Below, in pieces: positions 16,843 to 26,000 of a stretch of DNA of 64,000 bases. Source of the stretch: Herbiconiux daphne. GTDB taxonomy: Bacteria > Actinomycetota > Actinomycetes > Actinomycetales > Microbacteriaceae. The position numbers and the translations under genes were made by a program. The notes under the pieces were generated by a model that saw only the letters and a program-made list of their open reading frames with translations, was not told the origin of the DNA and did not search any database. Every line of letters begins with the position of its first letter. Position 1 is the stretch's first letter. Location of the stretch: positions 372,001 through 436,000 of the forward strand of contig NZ_JANLCJ010000003.1 of assembly GCF_024979295.1 (NCBI RefSeq), written 5' to 3'.

Positions 16843-18189
16843 GTGAGCGACGAGCCCCGCGACGAACCCGAGGACGAGTTCCGCGACATGCTGCGCGCGT
16901 TCCTGTCCGGCAACTCCGACATCGATCCGTCGAAGCTGGCGAGCGCGGCCGGGCTCCCCTCCGACCCAGCGGCCGTGTCGCAGCTGATGGCGCAGCTGCA
17001 GAACGCCATGCAGGCGTCGACCGACGGCGTGAACTGGGATGCCGCGCGCACCCAGGCCGAGGAGATCGCCGGCAAGACGAGCCTCAGCATCACCGACCAG
17101 ACGCGTGCCGCGCTCGATCAGGCGCTGCACGTGGCATCCCTCTGGCTCGACGAGGTGACGGCGCTCTCCGATTCGGCCGTGGCGCCGCGACTACTGACCC
17201 GCAAGGAGTGGGCCACCGCGACGGTGCCGGTGTGGACGCAGTTGGCCGAGCCGGTCGCCGTCAGCATCTCCGACGCGCTCACCGACGTGCTGCGCGATCA
17301 GGCGCCCGAAGAGATGTCGGGCATGCTCGCCGGTGCCAGCCAGCTGATGCGCAACCTCGGCGGCACCCTGTTCGCCATGCAGCTCGGCCAGATCGTGGGC
17401 CAGCTCTCGCAAGAGGTCGTGTCGGGCGGCGACGTCGGCATCCCGCTGCTCGAAGAGGGTCAGGCCGCGCTCGTGCCGCAGAACGTGGCCGAGTTCGGCG
17501 AGGGTCTCGACATCCCGATCGACGAGGTGCAGCTCTACCTGGCCATCCGGGAGCTGGCGCACGCGCGTCTGTTCCGGCACGCGCGCTGGCTGCGGCTGCA
17601 CGTCATCTCGTCGATCACGGAGTTCGCCAAGGGCATCGCGATCGACACCGACCGGCTCGAGCAGCTGGCCGAGAGCTTCGACCCGAGCGACCCCGAAGAG
17701 CTGCGCAACGCCATGGCGAGCGGGGCGCTCATCCCGCCGAAGACCGAGCAGCAGCTGCACGCCCTCGCGCGCCTCGAGACCACGCTCGCCCTGATCGAGG
17801 GCTGGGTCGATGTCGTGACCGCCCAGGCGTCGACGCGACTGCCCCGATGGAACGCCATCGCCGAGACGGTGCGCCGTCGTCGCGCGACGGGCGGCCCGGC
17901 GGAGTCGGCGTTCGGCGCTCTGATCGGGCTCGAGCTGCGGCCCCGGCGGCTGCGCGACGCCGCCGCGATGTGGCAGGCGGTGACGGATGCCGTGGGCCAG
18001 GAGCAGCGCGACGCCCTGTGGTCGCACCCCGACGTCGTTCCCACCTCCGACGACCTCGATGACCCGGCTGCTCTGATCGCGCGCCTGACCGCGGGCGCGC
18101 CAGAGCCCGACGAGATGGATCAGGCGCTCGAAGATCTTCTGCGCGAGGAGCAGTCGAAAGACGACGGCGAGCAGCCTCCCGCGCCCTAG
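16843..18189 (+). CDS. Zincin_2 (DUF2342) putative zinc metalloprotease
   Basis: A 448-residue soluble protein. It matches the actinobacterial zincin_2 family by the MLAGASQLMRNLGGTLFAMQ region, the core IRELAHARLFRHARWL (residues about 235-250, His240 and His246) and the C-terminal PRRLRDAAAMWQAV. The family is annotated as a coenzyme-F420-associated or putative hydrolase; protease activity is a prediction only. The acidic N-terminus (DEPRDEPEDEF) is typical. The GTG start has GAGGAAGGA six bases upstream. It is followed after 49 bases by the E1-like gene. Confidence 0.88.
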   Translation: MSDEPRDEPEDEFRDMLRAFLSGNSDIDPSKLASAAGLPSDPAAVSQLMAQLQNAMQASTDGVNWDAARTQAEEIAGKTSLSITDQTRAALDQALHVASLWLDEVTALSDSAVAPRLLTRKEWATATVPVWTQLAEPVAVSISDALTDVLRDQAPEEMSGMLAGASQLMRNLGGTLFAMQLGQIVGQLSQEVVSGGDVGIPLLEEGQAALVPQNVAEFGEGLDIPIDEVQLYLAIRELAHARLFRHARWLRLHVISSITEFAKGIAIDTDRLEQLAESFDPSDPEELRNAMASGALIPPKTEQQLHALARLETTLALIEGWVDVVTAQASTRLPRWNAIAETVRRRRATGGPAESAFGALIGLELRPRRLRDAAAMWQAVTDAVGQEQRDALWSHPDVVPTSDDLDDPAALIARLTAGAPEPDEMDQALEDLLREEQSKDDGEQPPAP

Positions 18190-18192
18190 AGC

Positions 18193-18201
18193 TGTGGATA
18201 A
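18193..18201 (-). promoter_or_regulatory. Isolated consensus DnaA box
   Basis: TGTGGATAA on the plus strand, i.e. TTATCCACA on the minus strand, is an exact match to the classical DnaA box. It is a single copy in a 49-base intergenic gap; there is no AT-rich unwinding region or box cluster, so it is not an origin. Confidence 0.4.
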
Positions 18202-18238
18202 CCCGCTCCGGGGGTGATCGCTCGGGCAGGATGCGGGC

Positions 18239-19213
18239 ATGGTTCTGCGACTCAATCCCGATCACCCCATGGTGTGGCGCACGCCGACGTCGGTTCAGTT
18301 CGGCGTCGAGGCGGCGGTGGCCCGGCTCGGGTCGCTGTCGCCACCGCTGGAGCTCCTGCTCGACGTGCTGGCCCGCGGGGTCTCGCGGCCGCTCCTGTCG
18401 ACGTTCGCGGCGAACCGGGGCGTGGGTGAGGCCGAGGTCGACGAGCTGCTCACCGGCCTCGCCGGGGTGCTCGGCGACACCGCTCCGGCAGCCGGGCTCG
18501 ACGGGCGGCTGATCGCGCTCGACGGGTGCGGGCCGGGTGCCGAGGCGATCGAGGCGCTGCTGCGGCAGCTCGGCGCGGTGGTGGTGGGCGGTTTGGGCGG
18601 TGGTGCGCCCGGTGGTGGAGGTGCAGGCGATGGCGATGTGCCCGACGCCGGCGGCGCCGATAGGAGCGCGGGTGCCGCCGTCGGGCGGCGACCCGATCTG
18701 GCGGTGATCGTGTCGCACTACGCGACGTCGCCGCGGCGGGCGGCGGTGTGGTTGCGCGACGACGTGCCGCATCTGCTGGTGGAGTTCGGCGATCGATCGG
18801 TGCGGGTGGGGCCGGTGGTGTCGCCGCCCGCCGGACCGTGCGCGGCCTGTCTCGAGCACCATCGGATCGATCTCGACCCGGCTTGGGTGGCGATCGCCTG
18901 CCAGGCGGTGGTGCGCCCGGCGCCGTCAGCCGACGCGCTCGGGGTCGCCACGGCCGCTGCGACGGTCGGGCGGGTGGCGACGGAGTTCTTCGCGACAGCA
19001 TCCCCGGGTTCCGGCGATGGCGTGTGGACGACCCATGCCGTGCGCGTGCGACGACCGGGGTTGCCCGGTCACGCGATCACGGTCGAGCGGGTGCGGCGGC
19101 ATCCGTTGTGCGGATGCCGCTCTCCTCGAGAAAGCGCGACGGCTGTCGGGCCCCACCCCGCCGAGTGCCGACCGCCGCCCACGACAGCCCGAGCCGTTCG
19201 CGAGCGCGGGTGA
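18239..19213 (+). CDS. E1-like/RiPP cyclodehydratase-related protein (orphan)
   Basis: A 324-residue protein. The region PAGPCAACLEHHRIDLDPAW (about residues 197-217) is the signature of the N-terminal, substrate-docking part of TOMM/cyclodehydratase E1-like proteins, and a later HPLCGC (about 287-292) supplies a second Cys pair, so a structural Zn site is likely. The nucleotide-binding E1 motif is not seen. A Gly/Ala-rich segment (about 119-145) looks disordered. No precursor peptide or YcaO partner is in the window. The last 137 bases overlap the convergent helicase gene, and the residues after the second Cys pair are low-complexity. The function is unknown. Confidence 0.7.
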   Translation: MVLRLNPDHPMVWRTPTSVQFGVEAAVARLGSLSPPLELLLDVLARGVSRPLLSTFAANRGVGEAEVDELLTGLAGVLGDTAPAAGLDGRLIALDGCGPGAEAIEALLRQLGAVVVGGLGGGAPGGGGAGDGDVPDAGGADRSAGAAVGRRPDLAVIVSHYATSPRRAAVWLRDDVPHLLVEFGDRSVRVGPVVSPPAGPCAACLEHHRIDLDPAWVAIACQAVVRPAPSADALGVATAAATVGRVATEFFATASPGSGDGVWTTHAVRVRRPGLPGHAITVERVRRHPLCGCRSPRESATAVGPHPAECRPPPTTARAVRERG

Positions 19214-20885
19214 TGCCCACGTAGAGCAGGCGCCGCTCTTCGTCGATGCCCTCGAAGCCGGTGGCGTAGCTGATCGGCAGCAGACCCTCGGCGACGCCGA
19301 CGATGAACACGACGGGCCACTCGAGGCCTTTCGCCGAGTGCAGGGTGGCGAGCGTCACCGCGCGCACGGTCGGTTCGTGCTGCGACGACTGCCGCTCCAT
19401 GAGCTCGTCGGTGAACTGGCGAAACGTGCTGCCCTGCGGCATGCTCTCGGCGAGACCCATCAGGGCGTTGAGCGCTTCCCAGCGGTCGCGCACGGCGCCC
19501 ACGCCTTCGGGAGGGTCTTGCGACCAGCCGCGGGTGCGCAGCACGTCGCTGACCGATTTGAAAAGGGGTTCGTCGACGATCGACACCGAGGCCGCGCGCA
19601 GTTCCATCACCGCGCGCTTCACGTCGGGCTGGTCGAAGAAGCGGGTGGCTCCGCGCAGCTGGTAGCTGATGCCGGCGGCCGCGAGCGCCTGCTCGAGCAC
19701 CGCCGACTGCGAGTTGGTGCGGTAGAGCAGGGCGATGTGCTGCGGTTCCACGCCCGACGCGACGAGCTCGGCGATCTCGCGAGCGACGCCGTCCGCCTCG
19801 GCGAGGTCGCTCGCGTAGGCGGTCAGGCGCGGTTCGACGCCCTCGGTAGTCGTGCCGGCGGTGGCGGAGCCCTGCTGATCGGCGTTCGAGCCCGGGCTCG
19901 CGGGGGCGGTCGCTGACGGCTCGTCGTCGAGGTCGGGTTTGGCGGCGTGCAGCGTGAGGGCGCCCGGGCGCCCGCGCATGAGCCGATTCGCCACCGCGAT
20001 GATCTGGGGCGTCGACCGGTAGTTCTGTTCGAGCGTCACGACGGTGGTGTCGGTGTGGCGGCGCTCGAAGTCGAGCAGGTAGTCGGCGCTCGCGCCGGCG
20101 AACGAGTAGATGGTCTGGCTCGCGTCGCCGACCACGCACAGGTCGCGCCGGTCGCCCAGCCACTGCAGCAGCAGGTGGTGCTGCAGCGGCGACACGTCCT
20201 GGTACTCGTCGACCATGAAGAACCGGTATTGCTCGCGCACCTGGATGGCGACCGACGGCTCGATCTCGATCATGCCCGCCGTGGCCAGCAGCACGTCTTC
20301 GAAGTCGAGCTGACGGCGTTCGTCTTTGAGCTTCTCGTAGCCCTCGTGCAGCGCGATCATCTGCTCGACCGAGATCGTCGACGGCATCGTGCGCGCCGTG
20401 CGGGCCTTGAGGGCGTAGTCGGCGATGCTGATGTTCGAGACCTTGCGCCACTCGATCTCGGCGGCGATGTCGCGAAGCGTCGCCGTGTCGACGCGCAGGC
20501 GCAGCAGCTCGGCGGTGTGAGCGATCGCCTTCGCCTTGTTGTCGATGATCTTCGGCGCCTCGCCGCCGATGACCTGCGGCCAGAAGTAGTTGAGCTGCGC
20601 CAGCGCGGCCGAGTGGAACGTCCGGGCCGCCACTCCCCCGGCACCGAGCGGCCGCAGTCGCGTGCGCAGCTCGGCGGCGGCACGAGACGTGAAGGTGAGC
20701 GCCATCACGCGGTTCGGCGAGTAGACGCCGGTCGCCACACCGTAGGCGATGCGGTGCGTGATCGCCCTCGTCTTGCCGGTTCCGGCTCCGGCGAGAATGC
20801 ACACCGGCCCGAGCAGCGACCTCGCGGCGACGCGCTGCTGGGGGTCGAGGGCCGTCAGCATATCGTCGGCGGAAGGCTCGGTCAT
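19077..20885 (-). CDS. UvrD-family superfamily 1 DNA helicase
   Basis: A 602-residue helicase. Motif I GAGTGKTRAITHRIA, motif II VDEYQDVSPLQ, motif III VVGDASQTIYSF, motif IV EQNYRST, and motif V TLHSAKGLEWPVVF are intact. It is shorter than classical UvrD (about 720 residues), and the C-terminus after GITRARERLGLSWA has no clear HRDC domain, which is present in mycobacterial UvrD2; position next to nudC suggests it is the UvrD2 equivalent. The ATG overlaps the nudC stop by four bases (ATGA), so the genes are coupled. A 20-40 residue Ser/Gly-rich insert lies after the helicase motif IV region. Confidence 0.93.
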   Translation of the reverse strand: MTEPSADDMLTALDPQQRVAARSLLGPVCILAGAGTGKTRAITHRIAYGVATGVYSPNRVMALTFTSRAAAELRTRLRPLGAGGVAARTFHSAALAQLNYFWPQVIGGEAPKIIDNKAKAIAHTAELLRLRVDTATLRDIAAEIEWRKVSNISIADYALKARTARTMPSTISVEQMIALHEGYEKLKDERRQLDFEDVLLATAGMIEIEPSVAIQVREQYRFFMVDEYQDVSPLQHHLLLQWLGDRRDLCVVGDASQTIYSFAGASADYLLDFERRHTDTTVVTLEQNYRSTPQIIAVANRLMRGRPGALTLHAAKPDLDDEPSATAPASPGSNADQQGSATAGTTTEGVEPRLTAYASDLAEADGVAREIAELVASGVEPQHIALLYRTNSQSAVLEQALAAAGISYQLRGATRFFDQPDVKRAVMELRAASVSIVDEPLFKSVSDVLRTRGWSQDPPEGVGAVRDRWEALNALMGLAESMPQGSTFRQFTDELMERQSSQHEPTVRAVTLATLHSAKGLEWPVVFIVGVAEGLLPISYATGFEGIDEERRLLYVGITRARERLGLSWAAVGTRRGGARQPSRFLEESGIRTTDAAAPARP

Positions 20886-21907
20886 CCGTCCTCCGGTTCC
20901 GGCAGCGGGCCCCCGAACCACCGTTCGATGATCGCACGGGCGATCGAGGCGTGCCCGGGCAGCAGCACGTCGGTCGCCGGATCGGCGATCTCGGCTCGAC
21001 TGAACCACCGCAGGTCGAGGATCTCGTCGCCGTCGGGCCGCAGTCCGGCCGGATGCGCCTCGGAGACCGTCGCCATGAAGCCCACCATGAGCGAGGCCGG
21101 GAACGGCCACGGCTGCGAGCCGACGTAGTGCGGGTCGTCGATCACGACCCCCGACTCCTCGCCGATCTCGCGGATGGCGGCCGCCTCGAGCGACTCCCCC
21201 GGCTCCACGAAGCCCGCGAGCAGCGAGTAGCGGTTGTTCTCCCACAGCGCGTTCGAGCCGAGCAGGATGCGGTCGTCGTGGTCGACGATGCCCACGATCA
21301 CCGCGGGGTCGGTGCGCGGGAAGAGCTCGATGTCCTCCACCGTGCACCGGCGCACCCAGCCGCCGCTCTCGACGGTGGTCGGGGCACCGCAACGCGGGCA
21401 GTGCGTGTGGGTGGTGTGCCAGTTGGTGACGGCGAGCGCTTCGGTGAAGGCTCCGGCGCTCACGTCGTCGAGGTCGGAGGCCACCATGCGCAGGTTGAGC
21501 CAGCTCGATGTCGCGGTCTCAAGGGCTGCGGCGGCGGCATCCGTCACCGAGATCGCGAACAGGGGGGTGTTCTGCGGCAGTGCGGCCGAGTCGTCGAGCG
21601 AGAAGCCGAGATAGAGGCGGATGCCGCCCTCCCCTTGAAGCTGCTCGAGCACGAGAGCGGGCAGGTCGCGGGGTGAGCGAAGATCGAGTTCCGGATGCAC
21701 CCGCACCGTCGGCGCCGGGCCGAAGCCGTCGTAGTCGGCAGGGTTGGCGCCCCGGGTGGCGAGGGCCTGGCCGCGGTGCAGCACGAGCACCCGCGCCTCG
21801 GAGCCCGCCCAGCGTGCGTCGAGCAGGGCGGTGTCGGCGCGGCTGACATGATCGCGGTCGATCCGGTGTCGTGACAGCGGCAGCGTTGACTGGAAAGCGC
21901 GTGACAT
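20882..21907 (-). CDS. nudC: NAD(H) diphosphatase NudC
   Basis: A 341-residue Nudix hydrolase that splits NAD(H) to NMN(H) and AMP and in other bacteria removes NAD caps from RNA. The Nudix box GFVEPGESLEAAAIREIGEE (about residues 230-250) is complete, and SQPWPFPASLM (about 263) is the NADH pyrophosphatase signature. The zinc ribbon is degenerate: CPRCG is present, but only one Cys of the second pair remains (RRCTVEDIELFPRTDP), so zinc binding is doubtful. It is first gene of the nudC-helicase pair and divergent from the kinase-fold gene. Confidence 0.93.
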   Translation of the reverse strand: MSRAFQSTLPLSRHRIDRDHVSRADTALLDARWAGSEARVLVLHRGQALATRGANPADYDGFGPAPTVRVHPELDLRSPRDLPALVLEQLQGEGGIRLYLGFSLDDSAALPQNTPLFAISVTDAAAAALETATSSWLNLRMVASDLDDVSAGAFTEALAVTNWHTTHTHCPRCGAPTTVESGGWVRRCTVEDIELFPRTDPAVIVGIVDHDDRILLGSNALWENNRYSLLAGFVEPGESLEAAAIREIGEESGVVIDDPHYVGSQPWPFPASLMVGFMATVSEAHPAGLRPDGDEILDLRWFSRAEIADPATDVLLPGHASIARAIIERWFGGPLPEPEDG

Positions 21908-21956
21908 GGTTGCCCAATCGTGCGTGGCGAAAGCCGTGGCCGGACAGGACCCGCCC

Positions 21957-21962
21957 TACCCT
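21957..21962 (+). promoter_or_regulatory. -10 box TACCCT, leaderless start of the kinase-fold gene
   Basis: TACCCT is followed by six bases and the ATG at 21969, which is why this ATG is preferred over an earlier in-frame start at 21906. Confidence 0.5.
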
Positions 21963-21968
21963 AGAGAC

Positions 21969-23018
21969 ATGGCGAGATCCCACCTCACTCTAGCCGCGCT
22001 CGCGACCTCCGCCGTCTCGGGCGCCGACATCGTCACGACCCGCGCGCTCACCAGCGCGACCAACGGGCGCTTCGACGCCGCGGTCGTGACGCTGCGCTCC
22101 GGCGAGGAGTACGTGGTGCGTGTTCCCGTCTCCAGCGACGCCGAATCGGAGCAGTCGCGCGACCTCGTGGCGCTCAACGCCCTGACCCCGGGGGTGCGGT
22201 CGCGGCTGCCCTTCCACATCCCCTCCTACGTCGGGCAGGCGCCGATCGGCGAGACACGCGCGGTGGTCTACGACTACATCCAGGGGTTGCCCGGTGCGCT
22301 CGACGACATCGGGGGCGAGAACAGCGCCTCCGACTCGATCGGCCGGGCCATCGCGGCGGTGCACTCGCTGCCCACCTCCGTCGTCTCCGACGCGGGGCTG
22401 GCCACCAACACGGCCACCCAGATCGCGGCGACCTCGCGCAAGCTGGCCGACCGCGCCGCCGCGTCGGGCAAGGTGCCCAAAGAGCTGCTCACCCGCTGGT
22501 CGCTCGCCCTCGAAGACAGCGCGCTCTGGCAGTTCCAGCCCACCGTGGTCAACGGTGCGCTCGCCCCCGAGTCGTTCCTGCTCGTCGATCAGCAGGTCAC
22601 CGGCATCCTCGGCTGGCAGAACCTGCGCGTCGGCGATCCGGCCCTCGACCTCTTCTGGCTCAACTCCGCGTCGAGCGCCGAGAGCGCCGATCGCGTCTAC
22701 GCCGCCTACGAGCACTCCGTCTCGCGCCCGGCCGACCGGCAGCTGCGCAAGCGTGCGCGGCTCTACGCCGAGCTCGAGATCGCCCGCTGGCTGCTGCACG
22801 GTGTCGACATCCGTGACCAGTCGGTCATCGCCGACGCCGAGGCGATGCTCGGCAGCCTGAGCGCCACGGTTCAGAACGACCTGCTCAACCCGTTGTCGAC
22901 CGACACCGGCCAGATCATGGCCGTCGAAGACGTCGAGGCGATGCTCGACCGCACCCCGGTTCCTGGCCGCGGGGGCGACAGCCGCACCGAGCACGCGAAC
23001 CGCATCGCCGAAGACTGA
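21969..23018 (+). CDS. Aminoglycoside-phosphotransferase-fold protein, probably catalytically dead
   Basis: A 349-residue protein with the APH/choline-kinase fold: an N-lobe with EEYVVRVPVS (Lys-equivalent position occupied by Val/Arg) and a C-lobe. The Brenner motif, normally HGDLxxxN, reads VNGALAPESFLL (about residue 193), and the metal-binding aspartate in the usual ID(F/W) reads GILGWQNLRVGDPALDLFW (about 212). Both catalytic aspartates are therefore missing while the scaffold motif VGDPALDL is kept, which suggests a pseudokinase. It lies between nudC and adnB, convergent with adnB. Confidence 0.75.
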   Translation: MARSHLTLAALATSAVSGADIVTTRALTSATNGRFDAAVVTLRSGEEYVVRVPVSSDAESEQSRDLVALNALTPGVRSRLPFHIPSYVGQAPIGETRAVVYDYIQGLPGALDDIGGENSASDSIGRAIAAVHSLPTSVVSDAGLATNTATQIAATSRKLADRAAASGKVPKELLTRWSLALEDSALWQFQPTVVNGALAPESFLLVDQQVTGILGWQNLRVGDPALDLFWLNSASSAESADRVYAAYEHSVSRPADRQLRKRARLYAELEIARWLLHGVDIRDQSVIADAEAMLGSLSATVQNDLLNPLSTDTGQIMAVEDVEAMLDRTPVPGRGGDSRTEHANRIAED

Positions 23019-23077
23019 CGGCTGCGGCGGCCTACGGCCCGGCGTGGGGATGCCGGATGCGGGTCGCCGGATGCCGG

Positions 23078-26000
23078 TCAGAGCATCGATTCCCGAAGCA
23101 GGGCGACGAGCTCGTCTTCGCTGAACAACCGCTCGGGGCGCACCACCTCGTCGTCGGCGACGAAGTAGAAGGCCGCGTCGACCCGGTCGACGTCGATGCC
23201 CTTCCACCGCGCGTAGGCGAGGCGGTAGAGGGCGAGCTGCAGCTGCTTCAGTTCGAGATCGGCAGCGTCGACCGGAGCTTTTCCGGTCTTCCAGTCGACC
23301 ACCGTGAAGGTGTCTCCGTCGGCGAAGATCGCGTCGATCTTGCACACCACGACGCGGCCGGCGAGCACGAGGTGGATCTCGACCTCGACCTCCTCGGCAC
23401 GGCGACCGGCGAACTCCGAGGCCTCGAAGGTCGCGACGAGCTGGGCGAACCGGCGGTCCTCGTCGACGTCGGTCGTGGGCGCGGCCGCGGTTGTGGGCGC
23501 GGTCGCGGCTGAGGTCGTGGGCCGATCGAGGTCGTCGGCGAGGTCGTCGGCCGCGGTCTCGAGTGACCCGACCCCCTCCTCATCGAGCCCGAGGGGATCG
23601 AGTCGGTCGCCGAAGGGCTCGAACTCGTCGTCGAACGGTTCGAGCTCGTCGTCGAAGAGGTCGAGGCTCTCCCCCGCCACGAAGGCCAGATCGACGAGTT
23701 CCGACCCGCCGGCCTGGCGGAACCGCTCCTCGACCCAGCTATGGAACCGCGTGCCGAGCCGGGTCTGGCGGAACGGACGCTCGGGCATCGGGCGCTGCAG
23801 GGCGCGCACGACCGCCTGGGGGTCGGCCACGTAGTCCTTGAAACGCGAGGCCGGGATGCGAACGGGCACATCGAGCATCCGTTCGCCCCGCAGGGCGGCA
23901 CGCTCGGCCAGCAGTAACTCGATGTCGTGGTCGTAGGGAGTGGCCATGGCCGGGTCGGCCGCGAGCACCGCCTGCGCCGCCGCGGCCACGCGAGGCCGAC
24001 GCGAGCCCAATGGGTCTCTCGGCCAGGTGGTCCAGTTCTCCGACTCGGCGAGCGGGTTCTCGTCGAACGCCGAGACTGCGGGAAGCAAGCCCGTGCCGAT
24101 GACCCCCGCGGCTTCGAGTTCGCGTAGATAGAGGCCGGGGCCGCGCACCTTCTTGACGCCCGTGGTCCAGAACGAGCCCGACAGCAGCAGGTTCACCCGG
24201 GCCCTCGTGACCGCGACGTAGATCAGGCGGCGCTGCTCGGCGGCGTAGTGGTCGGCGTTCGCCGCCTTGAACGCGTCGAGAGCGGGCTTGAAGTCGCACT
24301 GCGCCTCGATCGAGCGCCACGCCAGTGACGGCAGCTCGGCGGCATCCCCGCGGAAGTCGAACGGGAGCTCCCCGAACGAGAGCCAGCCGAGGTTGGATCG
24401 CGGGTCGCCGGGCAGCTCGCTCTCGACCATGCGCGGAATCGCCACGACATCCCACTCCAGCCCTTTCGCACCGTGGATGGTGAGGATCTGCACGGTGCCC
24501 GGCTCGGGCTCTTCGGTGCGCGGCTCGAGCCGGTCGCGCTTCTCGGCCTCCTCGAGCCAGGAGAGGAAGTCGCCGAGACCCGCGGTGGGATCGAGCGCGA
24601 GGAACGACGTCAGCTGCTCCTCGAACGCGTCGAGGCTGGCCCGCCCGGCGGTGGCGTGGGGGCTCGCCAGCACCTCGATGTCGAGCAGCAGTTGCTGCTG
24701 CACGAGGTCGACGAAGTCGACGAGACCGAGACCGGCGCGCGTGCGCAGCGAGGCGAACTGCCGGGCCGCCGCCGTGAGGCGCTCGAGACCGACGTCGCTG
24801 AACCCCGCCACCGCCGTGTGGCCGGGCGACGCGGTGGCGAGAAAGTCGAGGGCGTCGATGATCGAGCGGTCTTCGTCGGCCACGACCGAGCTGCGCAGCT
24901 GGCCGGCGACTGCCCCGTCGAGCTTCTGGAAGCGGTGGTCGCGCTGAGAGATCCACGAGGCCAGTGAGCGCAGCGCGACGAGGTCTTTCGTTCCGATGCG
25001 CCAGCGCGCGCCGCCGAGCACGCGCACGAGGTCGGGCCCGGCCGTCGGGTAGTAGAGCACGCGCAAGGTCGAGACCAGGTCGGCGACGGCCGGCTGCCCG
25101 AGCAGGCCGCCGATGCCGAGCACGTGATAGGGGATGCCCCGCGCCTCGAGCGCCGCGGTGAACGGCTCGATCTTCTTCACCGAGCGGCAGAGCAGCGCGG
25201 CCGAGCGGCGACGGCCCTCGGTGTCGCGCACGCTCAGCTGCGCCTCGAGCCAGACGGCGACCTCCCGGGCCTCGTCGCTGACGGTCTCGCTGAAGGACAC
25301 GTCGAGACTCCCCCGGATGACTCCCGGCCGCGGACCGAGGCGCTCGACCGGAACACCCGCGGTCGCCGTGAGCGGGGCCACCAGCGTGTTCGCCGCGTCG
25401 AGCACGAGGCTCGGGTTGCGCCAGCTGGTCGAGAGGGCGAACGGATGCCCCGGGTCGGGCGCCGCGGAGGGAGCCGGGAGGTGGGGCTGCGCCGCGAGGC
25501 CTGACAGCGCGGCACGGTCGGGCTCGGCGGCAACGTCGCGCTGCGCCGGGGCGAAGTCGGCCGAGAAGCGGGCGAGGTTCGCAGCACTCGCGCCGCGCCA
25601 TCCGTAGATCGACTGGTGCGGGTCGCCGACCGCCATCACCGCCTGGCCGCGGAACAGGGCTGACAGCAGCCGGGTCTGCACCACGGAAGTGTCTTGGTAT
25701 TCGTCGAGCAGCACGACCCGGAAGCGGTCGCGGTAGTCGTCGACCACGCGCGGGGTGCCCTCGACGATCGCGAGGGCGAGCGCGATCTGGTCGGAGTACT
25801 CGACGTAGCCGCGCCGGATCTTCTCGGCCGCATAGGCGTCGGCGAGGTCGAGCAACAGCGGAAGGGCCGCCACGTTGCCGAGCGCCTTCGCGAGGTCGCC
25901 GGGAACGCCCTTGAGCCGGGCGGATCCGAGCGGAAGTTCGCCGAGCTGCAGGAACCGCTCGGCATAGGCACTGACGCCCGCCGACGTGATCACGTTGTCG

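Noticed and set aside
18190..20890. whiB7 and the ABC1-kinase gene expected from mycobacterial gene order
   Set aside because: I looked between the E1-like gene and the helicase and found no room; they are absent from this position.
20886..21392. N-terminal extension of the UvrD-type helicase into nudC
   Set aside because: The extra sequence is shadow of nudC; the ATG at 20885 overlaps the nudC stop by four bases and begins directly before motif I.
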